Part shown: positions 35,029 through 47,797 of the stretch, in pieces
How the letters are laid out: every line of letters begins with the position of its first letter
How positions within the stretch are numbered: the stretch's first letter is position 1
Origin: Thalassococcus arenae
Lineage (GTDB): Bacteria > Pseudomonadota > Alphaproteobacteria > Rhodobacterales > Rhodobacteraceae
Assembly (NCBI RefSeq): GCF_019104745.1
Contig: NZ_JAHRWL010000001.1
Span: 1,221,001 to 1,285,000, forward strand
DNA length: 64,000 nt
Direction of reading: 5' to 3'
Made by a program: the position numbers and the translations under genes
Notes under the pieces: model-generated
Told to the model about the DNA's origin: nothing
Database searches by the model: none
Seen by the model: only the letters and a program-made list of their open reading frames with translations

Positions 35029-35029
<1 letters not shown>
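34358..35029 (-). CDS. bchM: Mg-protoporphyrin IX O-methyltransferase
   Basis: A 223-aa SAM-dependent methyltransferase; motif I VLDAGCGAG lies at residues 62-70 and VAVDISPSLVEIAERR follows. It esterifies Mg-protoporphyrin IX before the cyclase step. Its start overlaps the bchL stop (TGATG). Confidence 0.96.
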
Positions 35030-36071
<1,042 letters not shown>

Positions 36072-36100
36072 TCCGACGACGCCATATGTGCATGCGTCCA

Positions 36101-39100
36101 TCATTCCGCCGCGATCCCCTCCAGCCGGTCTTCCAGCGCATCGGCCGCATCCTGCAACGCCGCCAGAGTGTCGGCGTCGGGCTGCCAGTAGTCGCGGTCA
36201 TGCGCCTCGAGCAGGCGGTTCGCCATCCGGCTCGACGCGGTCGGGTTCAGATCGGCCAGGCGGGCGCGCATTTCGGCATCCAGCACGAAGGTTTCGCTGA
36301 TCCGCTGATAGACCCAGGGTTCGACCTTGCCGGTGGTGGCCGACCAGCCCATCGTGTTGGTCACCTGGGCCTCGATCTGCCGCACGCCCTCGGCGCCGTG
36401 CTTGAGCATGCCCTCGAACCATTTCGGGTTCAGGCTGCGGCTGCGGGTCTCCAGCGCCACCTGTTCGGCCAGGGTGCGCATCCGGCCCTGCCCGCGCGTG
36501 GTGTCGCTGATATAGATCGCTGCCTCGTCGCCACCGCGGGCGCGTCTCACCGCGCGGGAAATGCCGCCCAGCGTGTCGAAATAGTGGTCGACCGTGGTCA
36601 CCCCCAATTCGATCGATTCCAGGTTCTGATAGGCCACTTCCACCCGCTTCAGGGTCGATTGCAGCAACGCCGAGTTGGCGCTGGCCTTGCCGGTCACGCC
36701 ATAGGCGAAACTCTTGCGCGCCTCGTAGGCATCGGCCAGCTCGTCCTCGTCACCGAACGCGCTGCTGTCGACCAGCGCGTTGACATTCGAGCCGTATGCG
36801 CCTTCGGCATTGCTGAAGACGCGCAGCGCGGCGGTTTCGATGTCGCAGCCATGTTCGTCCATATAGGCCAGCGCATGGGCGCGGATGAAATTCTGTTCCG
36901 GCGGTTCGTCGGCCTGTGCGGCTTTCAGCGCGGCCTCGGCCAACATCCGGGTCTGCAAGGGCAGCAGATCGCGGAAGATGCCCGACAGGGTCATCACCAC
37001 GTCGATCCTTGGCCGGCCCAGTTCGGCCAGCGGAACCAGGTCGGCACCCGAGATCCGGCCGAAACTGTCAAAGCGCGGTTTTGCCCCGATCAGCGCCAGG
37101 GCCTGCGCCAGCGGCGCTCCGTCCGACTTGATGTTGTCCGATCCCCAAAGCACCAGCGCCACGCTACGCGGCAGACTGTGATGCGTTTCCAGCAGCAGCC
37201 GGGCCTGTCTTTCGCCATCGCGGCAGGCGAATTCCGTCGGCATGCGGAACGGATCGAACGCGTGGATGTTGCGTCCCGTGGGCAGGATGTCGGTCGAGCG
37301 GATCAGGTCGCCCCCCGGCACCGGCGCGACAAAGCGCGCCGACAAGGCCCGCAGCAGGGCGGGAATCTCGTGGTCCTCCTGCAACAGCGCATCGACACGG
37401 GCGCGGATGTCGTCGTCGGCGCCGTCGATCAGCGCAAGATAATCGGCACGGGCAGTGTCCGAGAAACCCTTGCCCAGAACATGCAGACCGTCGGGGATCA
37501 ATGCGTCTTCGGTTTCCAGCAGCCTCAGCCACAGGGCATCGGGCTGTGTTTCACCCAGATCGACCGCCCGGGCCTGCTCGGCGATCAGCGCCTGAAGTTC
37601 GGTGCGCTGACCATCTCCGGGCGCCATCTCGCGCCAACGGGTCAGGCTGTCCTTCAGTTCGGCCAGTCCCTTGTACAGCCCCGACTGCGCCAGTGGCGGG
37701 GTCAGGTGCGTCACCGTCACCGCGCCCGACCGGCGCTTGGCCAGCGATGCCTCGGACGGGTTGTTGCATGCATAAAGGTAGATATTCGGCATCTCGCCGA
37801 TCAACCGGTCGGGCCAGTCGCGCGCTCCAAGACCCGCCTGCTTGCCGGGCATGAATTCCAGCGCACCATGCATGCCGAAATGCAGCACCGCATCGGCCTT
37901 CAGCGTGTTGCGCAGCCACAGGTAGAACTGCACGAAGGCATGGGTGGGCGCGAAGCCCCGCTCGAACAGCAGGCGCATCGGGTCGCCTTCGTAGCCGAAA
38001 GCGGGTTGCACGCCGACGAACACCTTGCCGAACTGCGCACCTAGCACGAAAACACCGCGGCCGTCCGATTGCACCTTGCCGGGTGCCGGGCCCCAGACCG
38101 CCTCGATGGCATCCAGAGGCGGCGTGTTGCGCACGATTTCGTCGGCGCTCACATGGGCCGCCACGTTGGCTTCCTGCCCGTATTGCGCGGCATTTCCGGT
38201 CAGAACGGCGGCGCGCAAGGCCTCGACGCTGGCGGGTACATCCAGATCATAGCCATCAGCCTTCATCGCCCGCAGCGTGTTCCACAGGCTTTCGAAAACG
38301 CTCAGATAGGCGGCGGTGCCCACGGCGCCGGCATTGGGCGGAAAGCCGAACAGCACCACCGCGACAGTCTTTTCGGCATTGGCCTTGCGCCGCAACGTCG
38401 CCAATCTCAGCGTCTTTTCCGCCAGGCTTTCGATACGCTCAAAGCAGGGCGCCATGGCCTTGTCGCTCGCGGCGTTCGGGCAGCGATGCGCGCAGCCGTT
38501 GCATCCGTCTTCGCCATGCCGACCACCGAACACGGTGGGGTTGGTGGCCCCGTCCAGTTCCGGCAAGGCCACAAGCATCGTGGTTTCGATCGGCCCCAGG
38601 CCCTGCGGGCTTTCGGCCCATTGACCCAGCGTCTGGAATTCAAGCGGATGCGCGGCCAGATACGGCACGTCGAGATCATTCAGCACGCCGATCGCCGCCG
38701 CGTTGTCGTTGTAGGCGGGCCCACCGACCAGCGAAAAACCGGTCAGCGAAACCAGAGCGTCGATCCGAACGGCGCCCTGGTCACGGAAATAACCGTCGAT
38801 CGCGGGTCGCGCATCCAGCCCTCCGGCAAACGCCGGGATGACGCGCAGGCCGCGCGCCTCGAACTTGCGGATCACCGCGTCGTAATGCGCGCAGTCGCCA
38901 GACAGCACGTATGACCGCATCATCAGCAACCCGACCGTTCCGACCGGATCTTTCGGTTTCGGCAGATCGGCGATCCGGGTCGTGATGCGTTTGGACAAAT
39001 CGGGGTGATACAGACCCACATCCGGGTAATCGATGGGCGCCGCACCTTCGGCACCCAGCCAGTCTGGGCGGCTGGTTGCGTAATGGCCCAGCAGGTAGCG

Positions 39101-39667
39101 CACCATCGCTTCGATATTGTCGTCCGACCCGCCCAGCCAGTATTGCATGACCAGAAACCACGACCGCAGATCCTGTGCCTTGCCGGGGATCAGCCGCAGG
39201 ATTTTCGGAAGTCGGCGCAGCATGCGCATTTTCTTGGCGCCGTCCTCCGAAGACGGCTTGGACGACCCGCGCAGCTTTTTCATCAAGGCCATCAGGCCGG
39301 ATTGCGGCGCCATCATGTCCAGCTTGCCCAACCGGGTCAGCTTGACGATTTCGGCATCAGCAATGACGCCGATCATCCCGTCGACGCGGTCCCGGGCAGA
39401 GCGCAAGTCGGGCAGGATCGGTTTGATGTGTTCCTCGAGGAACAGCAGGTTCGCCATCACCATGTCGGCGGCGGCGATCGCGGCCTTCGTCTCGGCCAGG
39501 GCGCCCGGCGTTTCCGCCCATTCGGCGGCGGCGTGGACACTGATCTCGAGACCGGGAAAATCCGGCGCCAGTCGCATGGCGGCGCGGGCGACCGAGCCGG
39601 CGGCGTGGTTGTCCAACGTCACGATGGCGATGCGATACGCCGGTATGCCGATCACGTCATCGCGCAT
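36101..39667 (-). CDS. bchH: Magnesium chelatase subunit H
   Basis: A 1188-aa porphyrin-binding catalytic subunit of Mg chelatase, of usual length. Conserved blocks include [18 protein letters not shown] at the N-terminus, [12 protein letters not shown]-like and [21 protein letters not shown] in the centre, and [24 protein letters not shown]-like text near the C-terminus. ATG 39667 overlaps the bchB stop by 11 nt; earlier in-frame starts lie inside bchB. Confidence 0.97.
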   Translation of the reverse strand: MRDDVIGIPAYRIAIVTLDNHAAGSVARAAMRLAPDFPGLEISVHAAAEWAETPGALAETKAAIAAADMVMANLLFLEEHIKPILPDLRSARDRVDGMIGVIADAEIVKLTRLGKLDMMAPQSGLMALMKKLRGSSKPSSEDGAKKMRMLRRLPKILRLIPGKAQDLRSWFLVMQYWLGGSDDNIEAMVRYLLGHYATSRPDWLGAEGAAPIDYPDVGLYHPDLSKRITTRIADLPKPKDPVGTVGLLMMRSYVLSGDCAHYDAVIRKFEARGLRVIPAFAGGLDARPAIDGYFRDQGAVRIDALVSLTGFSLVGGPAYNDNAAAIGVLNDLDVPYLAAHPLEFQTLGQWAESPQGLGPIETTMLVALPELDGATNPTVFGGRHGEDGCNGCAHRCPNAASDKAMAPCFERIESLAEKTLRLATLRRKANAEKTVAVVLFGFPPNAGAVGTAAYLSVFESLWNTLRAMKADGYDLDVPASVEALRAAVLTGNAAQYGQEANVAAHVSADEIVRNTPPLDAIEAVWGPAPGKVQSDGRGVFVLGAQFGKVFVGVQPAFGYEGDPMRLLFERGFAPTHAFVQFYLWLRNTLKADAVLHFGMHGALEFMPGKQAGLGARDWPDRLIGEMPNIYLYACNNPSEASLAKRRSGAVTVTHLTPPLAQSGLYKGLAELKDSLTRWREMAPGDGQRTELQALIAEQARAVDLGETQPDALWLRLLETEDALIPDGLHVLGKGFSDTARADYLALIDGADDDIRARVDALLQEDHEIPALLRALSARFVAPVPGGDLIRSTDILPTGRNIHAFDPFRMPTEFACRDGERQARLLLETHHSLPRSVALVLWGSDNIKSDGAPLAQALALIGAKPRFDSFGRISGADLVPLAELGRPRIDVVMTLSGIFRDLLPLQTRMLAEAALKAAQADEPPEQNFIRAHALAYMDEHGCDIETAALRVFSNAEGAYGSNVNALVDSSAFGDEDELADAYEARKSFAYGVTGKASANSALLQSTLKRVEVAYQNLESIELGVTTVDHYFDTLGGISRAVRRARGGDEAAIYISDTTRGQGRMRTLAEQVALETRSRSLNPKWFEGMLKHGAEGVRQIEAQVTNTMGWSATTGKVEPWVYQRISETFVLDAEMRARLADLNPTASSRMANRLLEAHDRDYWQPDADTLAALQDAADALEDRLEGIAAE

Positions 39668-41204
39668 AGTGGGCCTTTGCCTCGTATAGGGTGTCGACGC
39701 TGATTTCCGATACGCCGCGTTCGGACGCAAAGACCTCGGTGTTGCGGCGGGCCTTGCCGCGGACGAAGAACGGGATCTTCTTCAATTCTCTCTCGGCAGC
39801 GGGCAGCCAGACGATCTCGGCGCTTTTTGCGGCCAGCAATCCGTCCTGTTTCGGTTCGGTTCGGGACGGTTCGGTCGGCTCTTGCCAGCGCACGGCCTGG
39901 TGACCGTGATGGCTGGCGCCGGCGGCATCGTGAAATTCGAAATCCTCGCGGAACATCGTCAACAGGTGTTCTTCCAAACCCATGACAAGCGGGTGCACCC
40001 AGGTGTCGAAAATAACGTTCGCGCCTTCGATCCCCATCTGCGGCGAATAGCGTGCGGGGAAATCCTGGACATGCACCGGGGCCGAGATCACCGCACAGGG
40101 AATGCCCAGCCGCTTGCCGATATGGCGTTCCATCTGGGTTCCGAGGATCAGTTCGGGCGCGGCCGCTTCGATGGTGCGTTCGACTTCGAGATAATCGTCA
40201 GTGATCAGCGCCTCGACGCCATAATCCTTGGCCAATCCGCGGATCAGCCGCGCCTGTTCGCGGTTGTAGCAGCCCAAGCCCACCACCTCGAAGCCCATCT
40301 CGTCCCGGGCGATGCGGGCGCAGGCGGCGACATGGGTGCCGTCGCCGAACAGGAAGACGCGCTTGCCGGTCAGGTACGTGCTGTCGACCGACGACGAATA
40401 CCAGGGCAGACGCAGGCGGGATTCATCGAGATGCGGCTCTGTTTTGGCCAGTTTCGCCACTTCGGCCACGAAATCGCGGGTCGCGCCGACACCGATCGGC
40501 ACCGTCCTGGTGTAGGGCAAGCCCAGCTCGCGTTCCATCCAGCGCGCGGCGGTTTCCGCCGTCTCGGGATACATCAGCACGTTGAAATGCGCCGCCCCCA
40601 GTCGGGCGATATCGGACGGAGACGCGCCGTAAGGCGCGGTGACGTTCACCGCGATCCCCATCTCCATCAGCAGGCCGGTCAGCTCGGTGATGTCGTCGCG
40701 ATGGCGAAAGCCCAGCGCGGTGGGGCCGATCAGGTTCGCGGTCACGCGCGCGGTCTTGTCCACGGGTCGGGCCAGTGCCTTGACGACCTGGTAGAATGTC
40801 TCGTCCGCGCCGAAGTTTTCCTTGCGCTGGTAGCTGGGCAGCTCCAGCGGGATCGTGGGCACGGGCAGACCAAGCGTTTCGGAAAGCCCGCCGGGATCGT
40901 CCTGGATCAGTTCGGCGGTGCAGGACGCGCCGACGATCATCGCTTCGGGCTTGAACCGTTCATAGGCCGCCATGCAGGCATCCTTGAACAGGTAGGCGGT
41001 GTCGGCCCCAAGGTCGCGCGCCTGGAAGGTGGTGTAAGTCACCGGCGGGCGGTGGTTGCGTCGCTCGATCATCGTGAACAGCAGGTCGGCGTAAGTGTCG
41101 CCCTGCGGGGCGTGCAGCACGTAATGCAGGCCTTTCATGCCGGTGGCGACGCGCATCGCGCCGACATGGGGCGGGCCTTCGTATGTCCAGACGGTCAGCT
41201 TCAT
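39657..41204 (-). CDS. bchB: Light-independent protochlorophyllide reductase subunit B
   Basis: A 515-aa NifK-like subunit. [20 protein letters not shown] opens it; Asp36 in APQGDTYAD is the unusual aspartate ligand of the [4Fe-4S] cluster in this family, and [14 protein letters not shown] follows. The C-terminal DUF3553-like small domain ([19 protein letters not shown]) is present. The only purine-rich stretch before its ATG is the G-run of a GC hairpin repeat. Confidence 0.97.
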   Translation of the reverse strand: MKLTVWTYEGPPHVGAMRVATGMKGLHYVLHAPQGDTYADLLFTMIERRNHRPPVTYTTFQARDLGADTAYLFKDACMAAYERFKPEAMIVGASCTAELIQDDPGGLSETLGLPVPTIPLELPSYQRKENFGADETFYQVVKALARPVDKTARVTANLIGPTALGFRHRDDITELTGLLMEMGIAVNVTAPYGASPSDIARLGAAHFNVLMYPETAETAARWMERELGLPYTRTVPIGVGATRDFVAEVAKLAKTEPHLDESRLRLPWYSSSVDSTYLTGKRVFLFGDGTHVAACARIARDEMGFEVVGLGCYNREQARLIRGLAKDYGVEALITDDYLEVERTIEAAAPELILGTQMERHIGKRLGIPCAVISAPVHVQDFPARYSPQMGIEGANVIFDTWVHPLVMGLEEHLLTMFREDFEFHDAAGASHHGHQAVRWQEPTEPSRTEPKQDGLLAAKSAEIVWLPAAERELKKIPFFVRGKARRNTEVFASERGVSEISVDTLYEAKAHYAR

Positions 41205-41210
41205 GGCTGA

Positions 41211-41246
41211 CCCCCGGGGCGCTGCCCCGGACCCCGGAGTTTTCCC
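41211..41246 (-). repeat. GC hairpin repeat between bchN and bchB, at the bchB start
   Basis: Same element as at 36028 but turned the other way: on the minus strand CCGGGGTCC is followed by a 6-bp stem (41214-41219 with 41225-41230), and the last arm runs into GGGTCAGCC and the bchB ATG. The hairpin thus covers the candidate ribosome-binding G-run of bchB. The T-rich end faces upstream, so it is not a terminator for this operon. Confidence 0.65.
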
Positions 41247-41265
41247 GGCAAGATGAAGACAGGGA

Positions 41266-43089
<1,824 letters not shown>

Positions 43090-43095
<6 letters not shown>

Positions 43096-43107
43096 TCTTA
43101 ACTTACA
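43090..43107 (-). promoter_or_regulatory. PpsR/CrtJ operator at bchF
   Basis: TGT-N12-ACA palindrome, the established binding sequence of PpsR, about 53 bp before the bchF start. It overlaps the putative -35. Only one site is present for this promoter. Confidence 0.8.
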
Positions 43108-43234
43108 CTGATCGGGGCACGCCTGCCTGACACTTCGCAATTCACCTGATTCTGTTGGTTTCGGTGCTGTTGGCTGATTTTCTTGGTCGTTTTTCGTGGA
43201 TAGGCGCTTGAAATCGCTTGGATGACCCGCGTGG

Positions 43235-43252
43235 TGTCAATTTATTTTGACA
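43235..43252 (+). promoter_or_regulatory. PpsR/CrtJ operator at ppaA
   Basis: TGTCAA-N6-TTGACA, a perfect 6+6 palindrome that fits TGT-N12-ACA. It includes the -35 hexamer of ppaA and implies that PpsR represses its own operon. Confidence 0.82.
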
Positions 43253-43275
43253 TTTGGAAGGCAGTCTCCGACAAT
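43247..43275 (+). promoter_or_regulatory. Putative ppaA-ppsR promoter
   Basis: TTGACA (43247-43252), 17-nt spacer, GACAAT (43270-43275; four of six match to TATAAT). It leaves a leader of about 60 nt before ppaA. Confidence 0.5.
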
Positions 43276-43342
43276 TGATCTTGCTCCATTCCGGGTCACC
43301 AAGTCGGCCGTCGCGGATCGGCGGAGCGGCAAGGATGATCGC

Positions 43343-44131
43343 ATGTCGACTGACAACAGCTCAGAAGACCGCGACGCTGAACGGGGATCGCCCTTCGGCG
43401 TATCCGTCTTGGCGAGCACGGTTATTTCCGTCCTCAACGGCAAGCAGGACGATGTGGCGCGTAGCATGCGCAACTCGGTCGTTCGGTCGCTGGTTCGGTC
43501 GACCTTGCGCGCGGGTGCCTTCAATGCGGAAGTGCTGCTGAACGATCTCAGGGACAGCCGGATCGAGCCCAACGACATCGTCGATCTGTATATTCCCGAA
43601 GCGGCACGCGCGTTGGGCGAGATGTGGGTAGAAGATGCGATCGGGTTCGCAAAGGTCACGATCGCGACCGCGCGCCTGCAAGGTCTGCTGACGTTGCTGG
43701 CGCCCCCCTGGGCGGCCGTTGCGAACGACCAGGCCGAGGCGATCAACACGCTGCTGATCCTTCAAGCCGATGACAGTCACACCCTGGGCCCGCATGTCGC
43801 CACGGCGCAGCTGCGCCGTCTTGGCGCGTCTGTGCGGTTGCTGTTCGGACCCGATGAAAGAACGATCGTGCGCGTGCTGCGCGACGATCCCTACGACCTG
43901 ATCATGTTCTCATGTTCTCGGGCCGATGCTCTTGCGCCCATCGCCCAGATGGTTAAACGGGTCAGAGCCGAGCTGAACGGAGCGCCACCCATCGCGCTTG
44001 GTGGCCTGGTTCTTGGGCTTGCCGAGCGGGTCAAGGAACGAACCGGCGTCGACCTGGTGACCAACGATGTGCGCGTGGCATTCAAGCTCTGCGAAAGGAA
44101 AAGACACAAGTTCAAGTCAGCGGCACGTTAG
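43343..44131 (+). CDS. ppaA: PpaA/AerR, cobalamin-binding antirepressor of PpsR
   Basis: A 262-aa regulator. An N-terminal helical region (with GEMWVEDAIGFAKVTIATARLQ, like B12-binding regulatory proteins) is followed by a Rossmann-like cobalamin domain that holds DSHTLG at residues 144-149, i.e. the DxHxxG motif for the axial His. AerR/PpaA proteins modulate PpsR/CrtJ in response to light or redox. ATG 43343 has AAGGA upstream; the longer frame starts inside the operator. ppsR begins right after its stop. Confidence 0.9.
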   Translation: MSTDNSSEDRDAERGSPFGVSVLASTVISVLNGKQDDVARSMRNSVVRSLVRSTLRAGAFNAEVLLNDLRDSRIEPNDIVDLYIPEAARALGEMWVEDAIGFAKVTIATARLQGLLTLLAPPWAAVANDQAEAINTLLILQADDSHTLGPHVATAQLRRLGASVRLLFGPDERTIVRVLRDDPYDLIMFSCSRADALAPIAQMVKRVRAELNGAPPIALGGLVLGLAERVKERTGVDLVTNDVRVAFKLCERKRHKFKSAAR

Positions 44132-45556
44132 ATGAATACAAACGGATCCAGTTTCTGGAGCAACGGCTCCATACCGCTGATCGACCCGCAGGACTTGGCA
44201 GGTTTGATTTCAGCAGCGTCGGATATCGCCCTGGTCGTTTCCGCCCAGGGCGTCATTCTGTCCGTGCTGATCAATGAAAACGAAACCTCGTTCGGCAATC
44301 TCGACCATTGGGAAGGCCGGCCGATCGATGATTTCCTGACGGTCGAAAGCATCCCCAAGTTCCGTGCCATTCTTGACGAATATGTCGGTGGAACCGTTTC
44401 GTCCAAGGCGGTCGAGTTGAACCATACCGACAACGCGGTCTGGGAATTTCCGGTGCGCTACACCTTTCACGGGCTGATCGGCAACAAGGCGCTGCTGCTT
44501 TTGGGCCGCGATCTGCGGCCGATCGCGGAAACCCAGCAGCAACTGGTGCAAGCGCAGATGTCGCTGGAACAGGGTTACGAGGCGCGGCGCGAATTCGATG
44601 CCCGCTATCGGCTTTTGTTGCGCTCGGTGCGGGATGCGATCGTGTTCGTGTCGGTCAACGAGGGCCGGATCAAGGATCTCAACGAACCCGCCGCGGCGTT
44701 GCTTGGATCGACGCGCGAAGATCTGATCGGCGTGTCGTTTGCGCAGGAATTCCGCGACCGGCGGCGCGACGAATTCATCGAAAGCCTGGTGAACACCGCC
44801 ATTTCGGAATCCGCCTCGGGTTTCGATCTGCAGACGAAACGCGGCCGACAACGGATCGTCATCACGCCCAACGTGTTTCGCGCCGCCGGCGAGCGCGTGC
44901 TGATCTGCCGGCTGAGCACGACCGATGGCGCCAGTGCCGCTCCGGATGACCTGAGCACGAACCTGATGGCCCTGTTCGAAAAGGGTGCGGACGCCGTCGT
45001 CTTCACTTCGATCACGGGACAGGTCCAGACCGGCAACGACGCGTTTCTGGATCTTGTCGATGCCGCGCACCTCGTCGACGTCAAGGGCCGGAACCTCAGC
45101 GATTTCCTGGGGCGCGGCCAGATCGACATGAGCGTGTTGGTCGAAAACGCCCGCCGGGCCGGGCAGATGCGCATGTACGCAACCAAGATCGTCAACGATT
45201 TCGGCGCCCGAACGGCGGTCGAATTGTCGGTGACGTATCTGAACGACCGCTCGGAACCCGAACTGGGTTTCGTCATCCGCGACGCCAGCCGTGTCGAGGC
45301 GTTCCGGAGAAGCCCGCTCCAGACCACCGACGACTCCAACCGCAACGTGATGGAACTGGTCGGCTCGGCGTCGCTCAAGGAAATCGTGGCTGAAACCACG
45401 GACGTGGTGGAAAAGATGTGCATCGAAACCGCGGTGAACCTGACCCGGAACAACCGCGTGGCCGCCGCCGAAATGCTGGGCCTGTCGCGCCAGAGCCTGT
45501 ATGTGAAGCTGCGAAAATACGGGTTGCTGAGCCGCGACGGCGACGGCGACGAATAG
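44132..45556 (+). CDS. ppsR: Photosynthesis repressor PpsR
   Basis: A 474-aa repressor: N-terminal domain, a helical Q-linker (residues ~132-155), two PAS domains (about 160-255 and 280-385), and a C-terminal Fis-type helix-turn-helix (RVAAAEMLGLSRQSLYVKLRKYGL). Cysteines at 259 and 430 sit where Rhodobacter PpsR has its redox pair C251/C424. It represses bch, crt and puc genes in air through TGT-N12-ACA. It begins directly at the end of ppaA, with no gap. Confidence 0.97.
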   Translation: MNTNGSSFWSNGSIPLIDPQDLAGLISAASDIALVVSAQGVILSVLINENETSFGNLDHWEGRPIDDFLTVESIPKFRAILDEYVGGTVSSKAVELNHTDNAVWEFPVRYTFHGLIGNKALLLLGRDLRPIAETQQQLVQAQMSLEQGYEARREFDARYRLLLRSVRDAIVFVSVNEGRIKDLNEPAAALLGSTREDLIGVSFAQEFRDRRRDEFIESLVNTAISESASGFDLQTKRGRQRIVITPNVFRAAGERVLICRLSTTDGASAAPDDLSTNLMALFEKGADAVVFTSITGQVQTGNDAFLDLVDAAHLVDVKGRNLSDFLGRGQIDMSVLVENARRAGQMRMYATKIVNDFGARTAVELSVTYLNDRSEPELGFVIRDASRVEAFRRSPLQTTDDSNRNVMELVGSASLKEIVAETTDVVEKMCIETAVNLTRNNRVAAAEMLGLSRQSLYVKLRKYGLLSRDGDGDE

Positions 45557-45595
45557 CCCCTCCAACTCAACGGTTTTTCTTGCGCCGACTCGACA

Positions 45596-45613
45596 TGTCG
45601 TATCTAGTTTACA
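45596..45613 (+). promoter_or_regulatory. PpsR operator 1 at bchG
   Basis: TGT-N12-ACA ending one base before the bchG ATG at 45615. It would cover the start region of the message. Confidence 0.75.
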
Positions 45614-45614
45614 C

Positions 45615-46517
45615 ATGTCTGTCAGCCTGAATTTACACTCTCGGCAGATGCCTGATCCCGCAGCAATGCTGCGGTTGATCAAGCCTGTCACCTGGTTTCC
45701 TCCGATGTGGGCATATCTGTGCGGGATGGTGTCGTCGGGGGCGTCCTTTGCCGAACATTGGGGGCTGGCGCTGCTGGGCGTGATTTTGGCCGGCCCGATC
45801 GTCTGCGGCATGAGCCAAGCGGCCAACGATTGGTGCGACCGCCACGTCGATGCCATCAACGAACCCGATCGACCCATTCCCTCGGGCCGCATTCCGGGCC
45901 GGTGGGGGTTGTGGATCGCGTTGGCGATGTCGGCGTTGTCTTTGGTGGTGGGATCGTTTCTGGGTCTTTGGGGGTTTTTCGCAACCTGCATCGGTGTGCT
46001 TGCCGCCTGGGCCTATTCGGCCGAACCGGTTCGTCTGAAACGGTCGGGCTGGTGGGGGCCGGGCCTGGTGGGTCTCAGCTATGAGACCCTGCCCTGGTTC
46101 ACTGGCGCCGCCGTGCTGTTGCAGGCGCTACCGGCTCCGCAGATGGTGTTCGTCGCCCTTCTTTATGGCATCGGAGCGCATGGCATCATGACGCTGAACG
46201 ATTTCAAGGCGCTTGAAGGCGACCGGCAGACCGGGGTGAAGTCACTGCCCGTCACGATGGGCGCCGACCGTGCGGCGCGGATCGCCTGCGCGGTGATGCT
46301 GATACCGCAGGTCATGGTGATCATAGCGCTGGTCGCCTGGGGCAAGCCGGCCTTTGCGGCAGGTGTCCTGCTGCTGTGCCTGGGCCAGGTCTGGGCCATG
46401 TCCGTGATGTTGCGCGACCCCAGGGCGAAAGCGCCGTGGTACAACGGGACCGGAGTGCTGATGTATATCTCGGGCATGATGATCGCCGCCCTGGCCTTGC
46501 GGGGGCTGGGCGCATGA
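45615..46517 (+). CDS. bchG: Bacteriochlorophyll synthase BchG
   Basis: A 300-aa UbiA-family prenyltransferase that joins bacteriochlorophyllide a to geranylgeranyl diphosphate. NDWCDRHVD at residues 71-79 is the first Mg-diphosphate motif (NDxxDxxxD) and a second is NDFKALEGD. ATG 45615 is used because the opening MSVSLNLH resembles other BchG proteins; ATG 45648 is an alternative. No ribosome-binding site precedes 45615, where a PpsR site ends instead. Confidence 0.93.
   Translation: MSVSLNLHSRQMPDPAAMLRLIKPVTWFPPMWAYLCGMVSSGASFAEHWGLALLGVILAGPIVCGMSQAANDWCDRHVDAINEPDRPIPSGRIPGRWGLWIALAMSALSLVVGSFLGLWGFFATCIGVLAAWAYSAEPVRLKRSGWWGPGLVGLSYETLPWFTGAAVLLQALPAPQMVFVALLYGIGAHGIMTLNDFKALEGDRQTGVKSLPVTMGADRAARIACAVMLIPQVMVIIALVAWGKPAFAAGVLLLCLGQVWAMSVMLRDPRAKAPWYNGTGVLMYISGMMIAALALRGLGA
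45620..45637 (+). promoter_or_regulatory. PpsR operator 2, inside the bchG start
   Basis: TGT-N12-ACA, six bases after operator 1 and overlapping bchG codons 2-8. Tandem sites at this spacing are typical for cooperative PpsR binding. Their position over the start codon is unusual. Confidence 0.7.
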
Positions 46518-47794
46518 CGCTGAGTTGGCTGTCCATAGTCCGACTGGGCCTGGTGCAGATGGCGCTTGGTGCCATCGTGGTGCTGACCACGTCGACGCTG
46601 AACCGGCTGATGGTGGTGGAACTGGCGTTGCCCGCGCTGCTGCCGGGATTGCTGGTCGGGCTGCATTACGGCATCCAGATCACCCGGCCCAGCTGGGGCT
46701 TTCTGTCGGATACCGGCGGCAACCGCACCTTGTGGATCCGCGCCGGGATGGCGGTATTGGCCGTGGGCGGTGTGTTGGCCGCGTGCGGCGTGATCCTGCT
46801 GGAACAGAGCCTGTTTCTGGGTGTCTCTCTTTCGGTTTTCGCCTATGCCCTGATCGGACTCGGGGTAGGCGCATCAGGCACTTCGCTGCTGGCCTTGCTG
46901 GCCACCGCGACCGCGCCGCGGCGCCGTGCTGCGGCTGCCACGGTGACCTGGCTGATGATGATATTCGGGATCGCCGTGACCGCCGGTGTGGTTGGCGCGA
47001 TGCTCGACCCCTATTCACCGGCGCGCCTGTTGCGGGTCGTGGGCGGTGTTGCGGTTCTCGCGCTGATCCTGACCGTCGCCGTGACGGTGCGCATCGAACG
47101 CGGGCTGACCGTCACCCCCGAACCGGATCCGGTGCCGTTTCGCGAAGGCCTTGCCGAGATCTGGGCCGAGCGCGAGGCACGGCTGTTCACTGTTTTCGTC
47201 TTTCTCAGCATGACCGCCTATTTCATGCAGGAGTTGATCCTGGAACCCTATGCCGGGCTGGTGTTCGGCTGGACACCCGGTCAGACCACGCAATTGTCGG
47301 GCATGCAGAACGGTGGTGTCTTTCTGGGCATGCTGACCGTGGGCATCGCCGCGACCGGGCTTCGCATAGGCAGTTTGCGCAGCTGGGTGATCCTGGGCTG
47401 TCTGGGTTCGGCGCTGAGCCTTGTCGCCGTGGCGCTTTCGGCGGAAACCGGCTCGGATGCCGCCTTGCGCGCGGCCGTGATCGCCTTGGGCTTCTGCAAC
47501 GGCATGTTCGCCGTCGCCGCGATCGGATCGATGATGGCACTCGCCGGACAGGGGCGGGACAAGCGCGAAGGCACGCGCATGGGCCTGTGGGGCGCCGCGC
47601 AGGCCATCGCCGCCGGATTCGGCGGGCTGACCGGCGCCGCGGCGGTCGATCTCATGCGGCAGGTCCTGCCCGACGCGCCCGCCTTCGGTGCTGTCTTCGC
47701 GGCCGAAGCGCTGCTGTTCACCGCGGCCGCCGTCATGGCGGCCCGCATCATGACCCCGCGCCCGACCGGCGCGCATTTCGTTCCGGGAGAGTAA
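46514..47794 (+). CDS. PucC-family MFS protein (orf428 type)
   Basis: A 426-aa membrane protein with about twelve helices; TLNRLMVVELALPALLPGLLVGLHYGIQITRPSWGFLSD is the PucC/Bch2 signature. Genes of this type lie between bchG and bchP in Rhodobacter (orf428). It probably transports or chaperones pigment during complex assembly. ATG 46514 overlaps the bchG stop (ATGA). Confidence 0.92.
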   Translation: MTLSWLSIVRLGLVQMALGAIVVLTTSTLNRLMVVELALPALLPGLLVGLHYGIQITRPSWGFLSDTGGNRTLWIRAGMAVLAVGGVLAACGVILLEQSLFLGVSLSVFAYALIGLGVGASGTSLLALLATATAPRRRAAAATVTWLMMIFGIAVTAGVVGAMLDPYSPARLLRVVGGVAVLALILTVAVTVRIERGLTVTPEPDPVPFREGLAEIWAEREARLFTVFVFLSMTAYFMQELILEPYAGLVFGWTPGQTTQLSGMQNGGVFLGMLTVGIAATGLRIGSLRSWVILGCLGSALSLVAVALSAETGSDAALRAAVIALGFCNGMFAVAAIGSMMALAGQGRDKREGTRMGLWGAAQAIAAGFGGLTGAAAVDLMRQVLPDAPAFGAVFAAEALLFTAAAVMAARIMTPRPTGAHFVPGE

Positions 47795-47797
47795 TCG

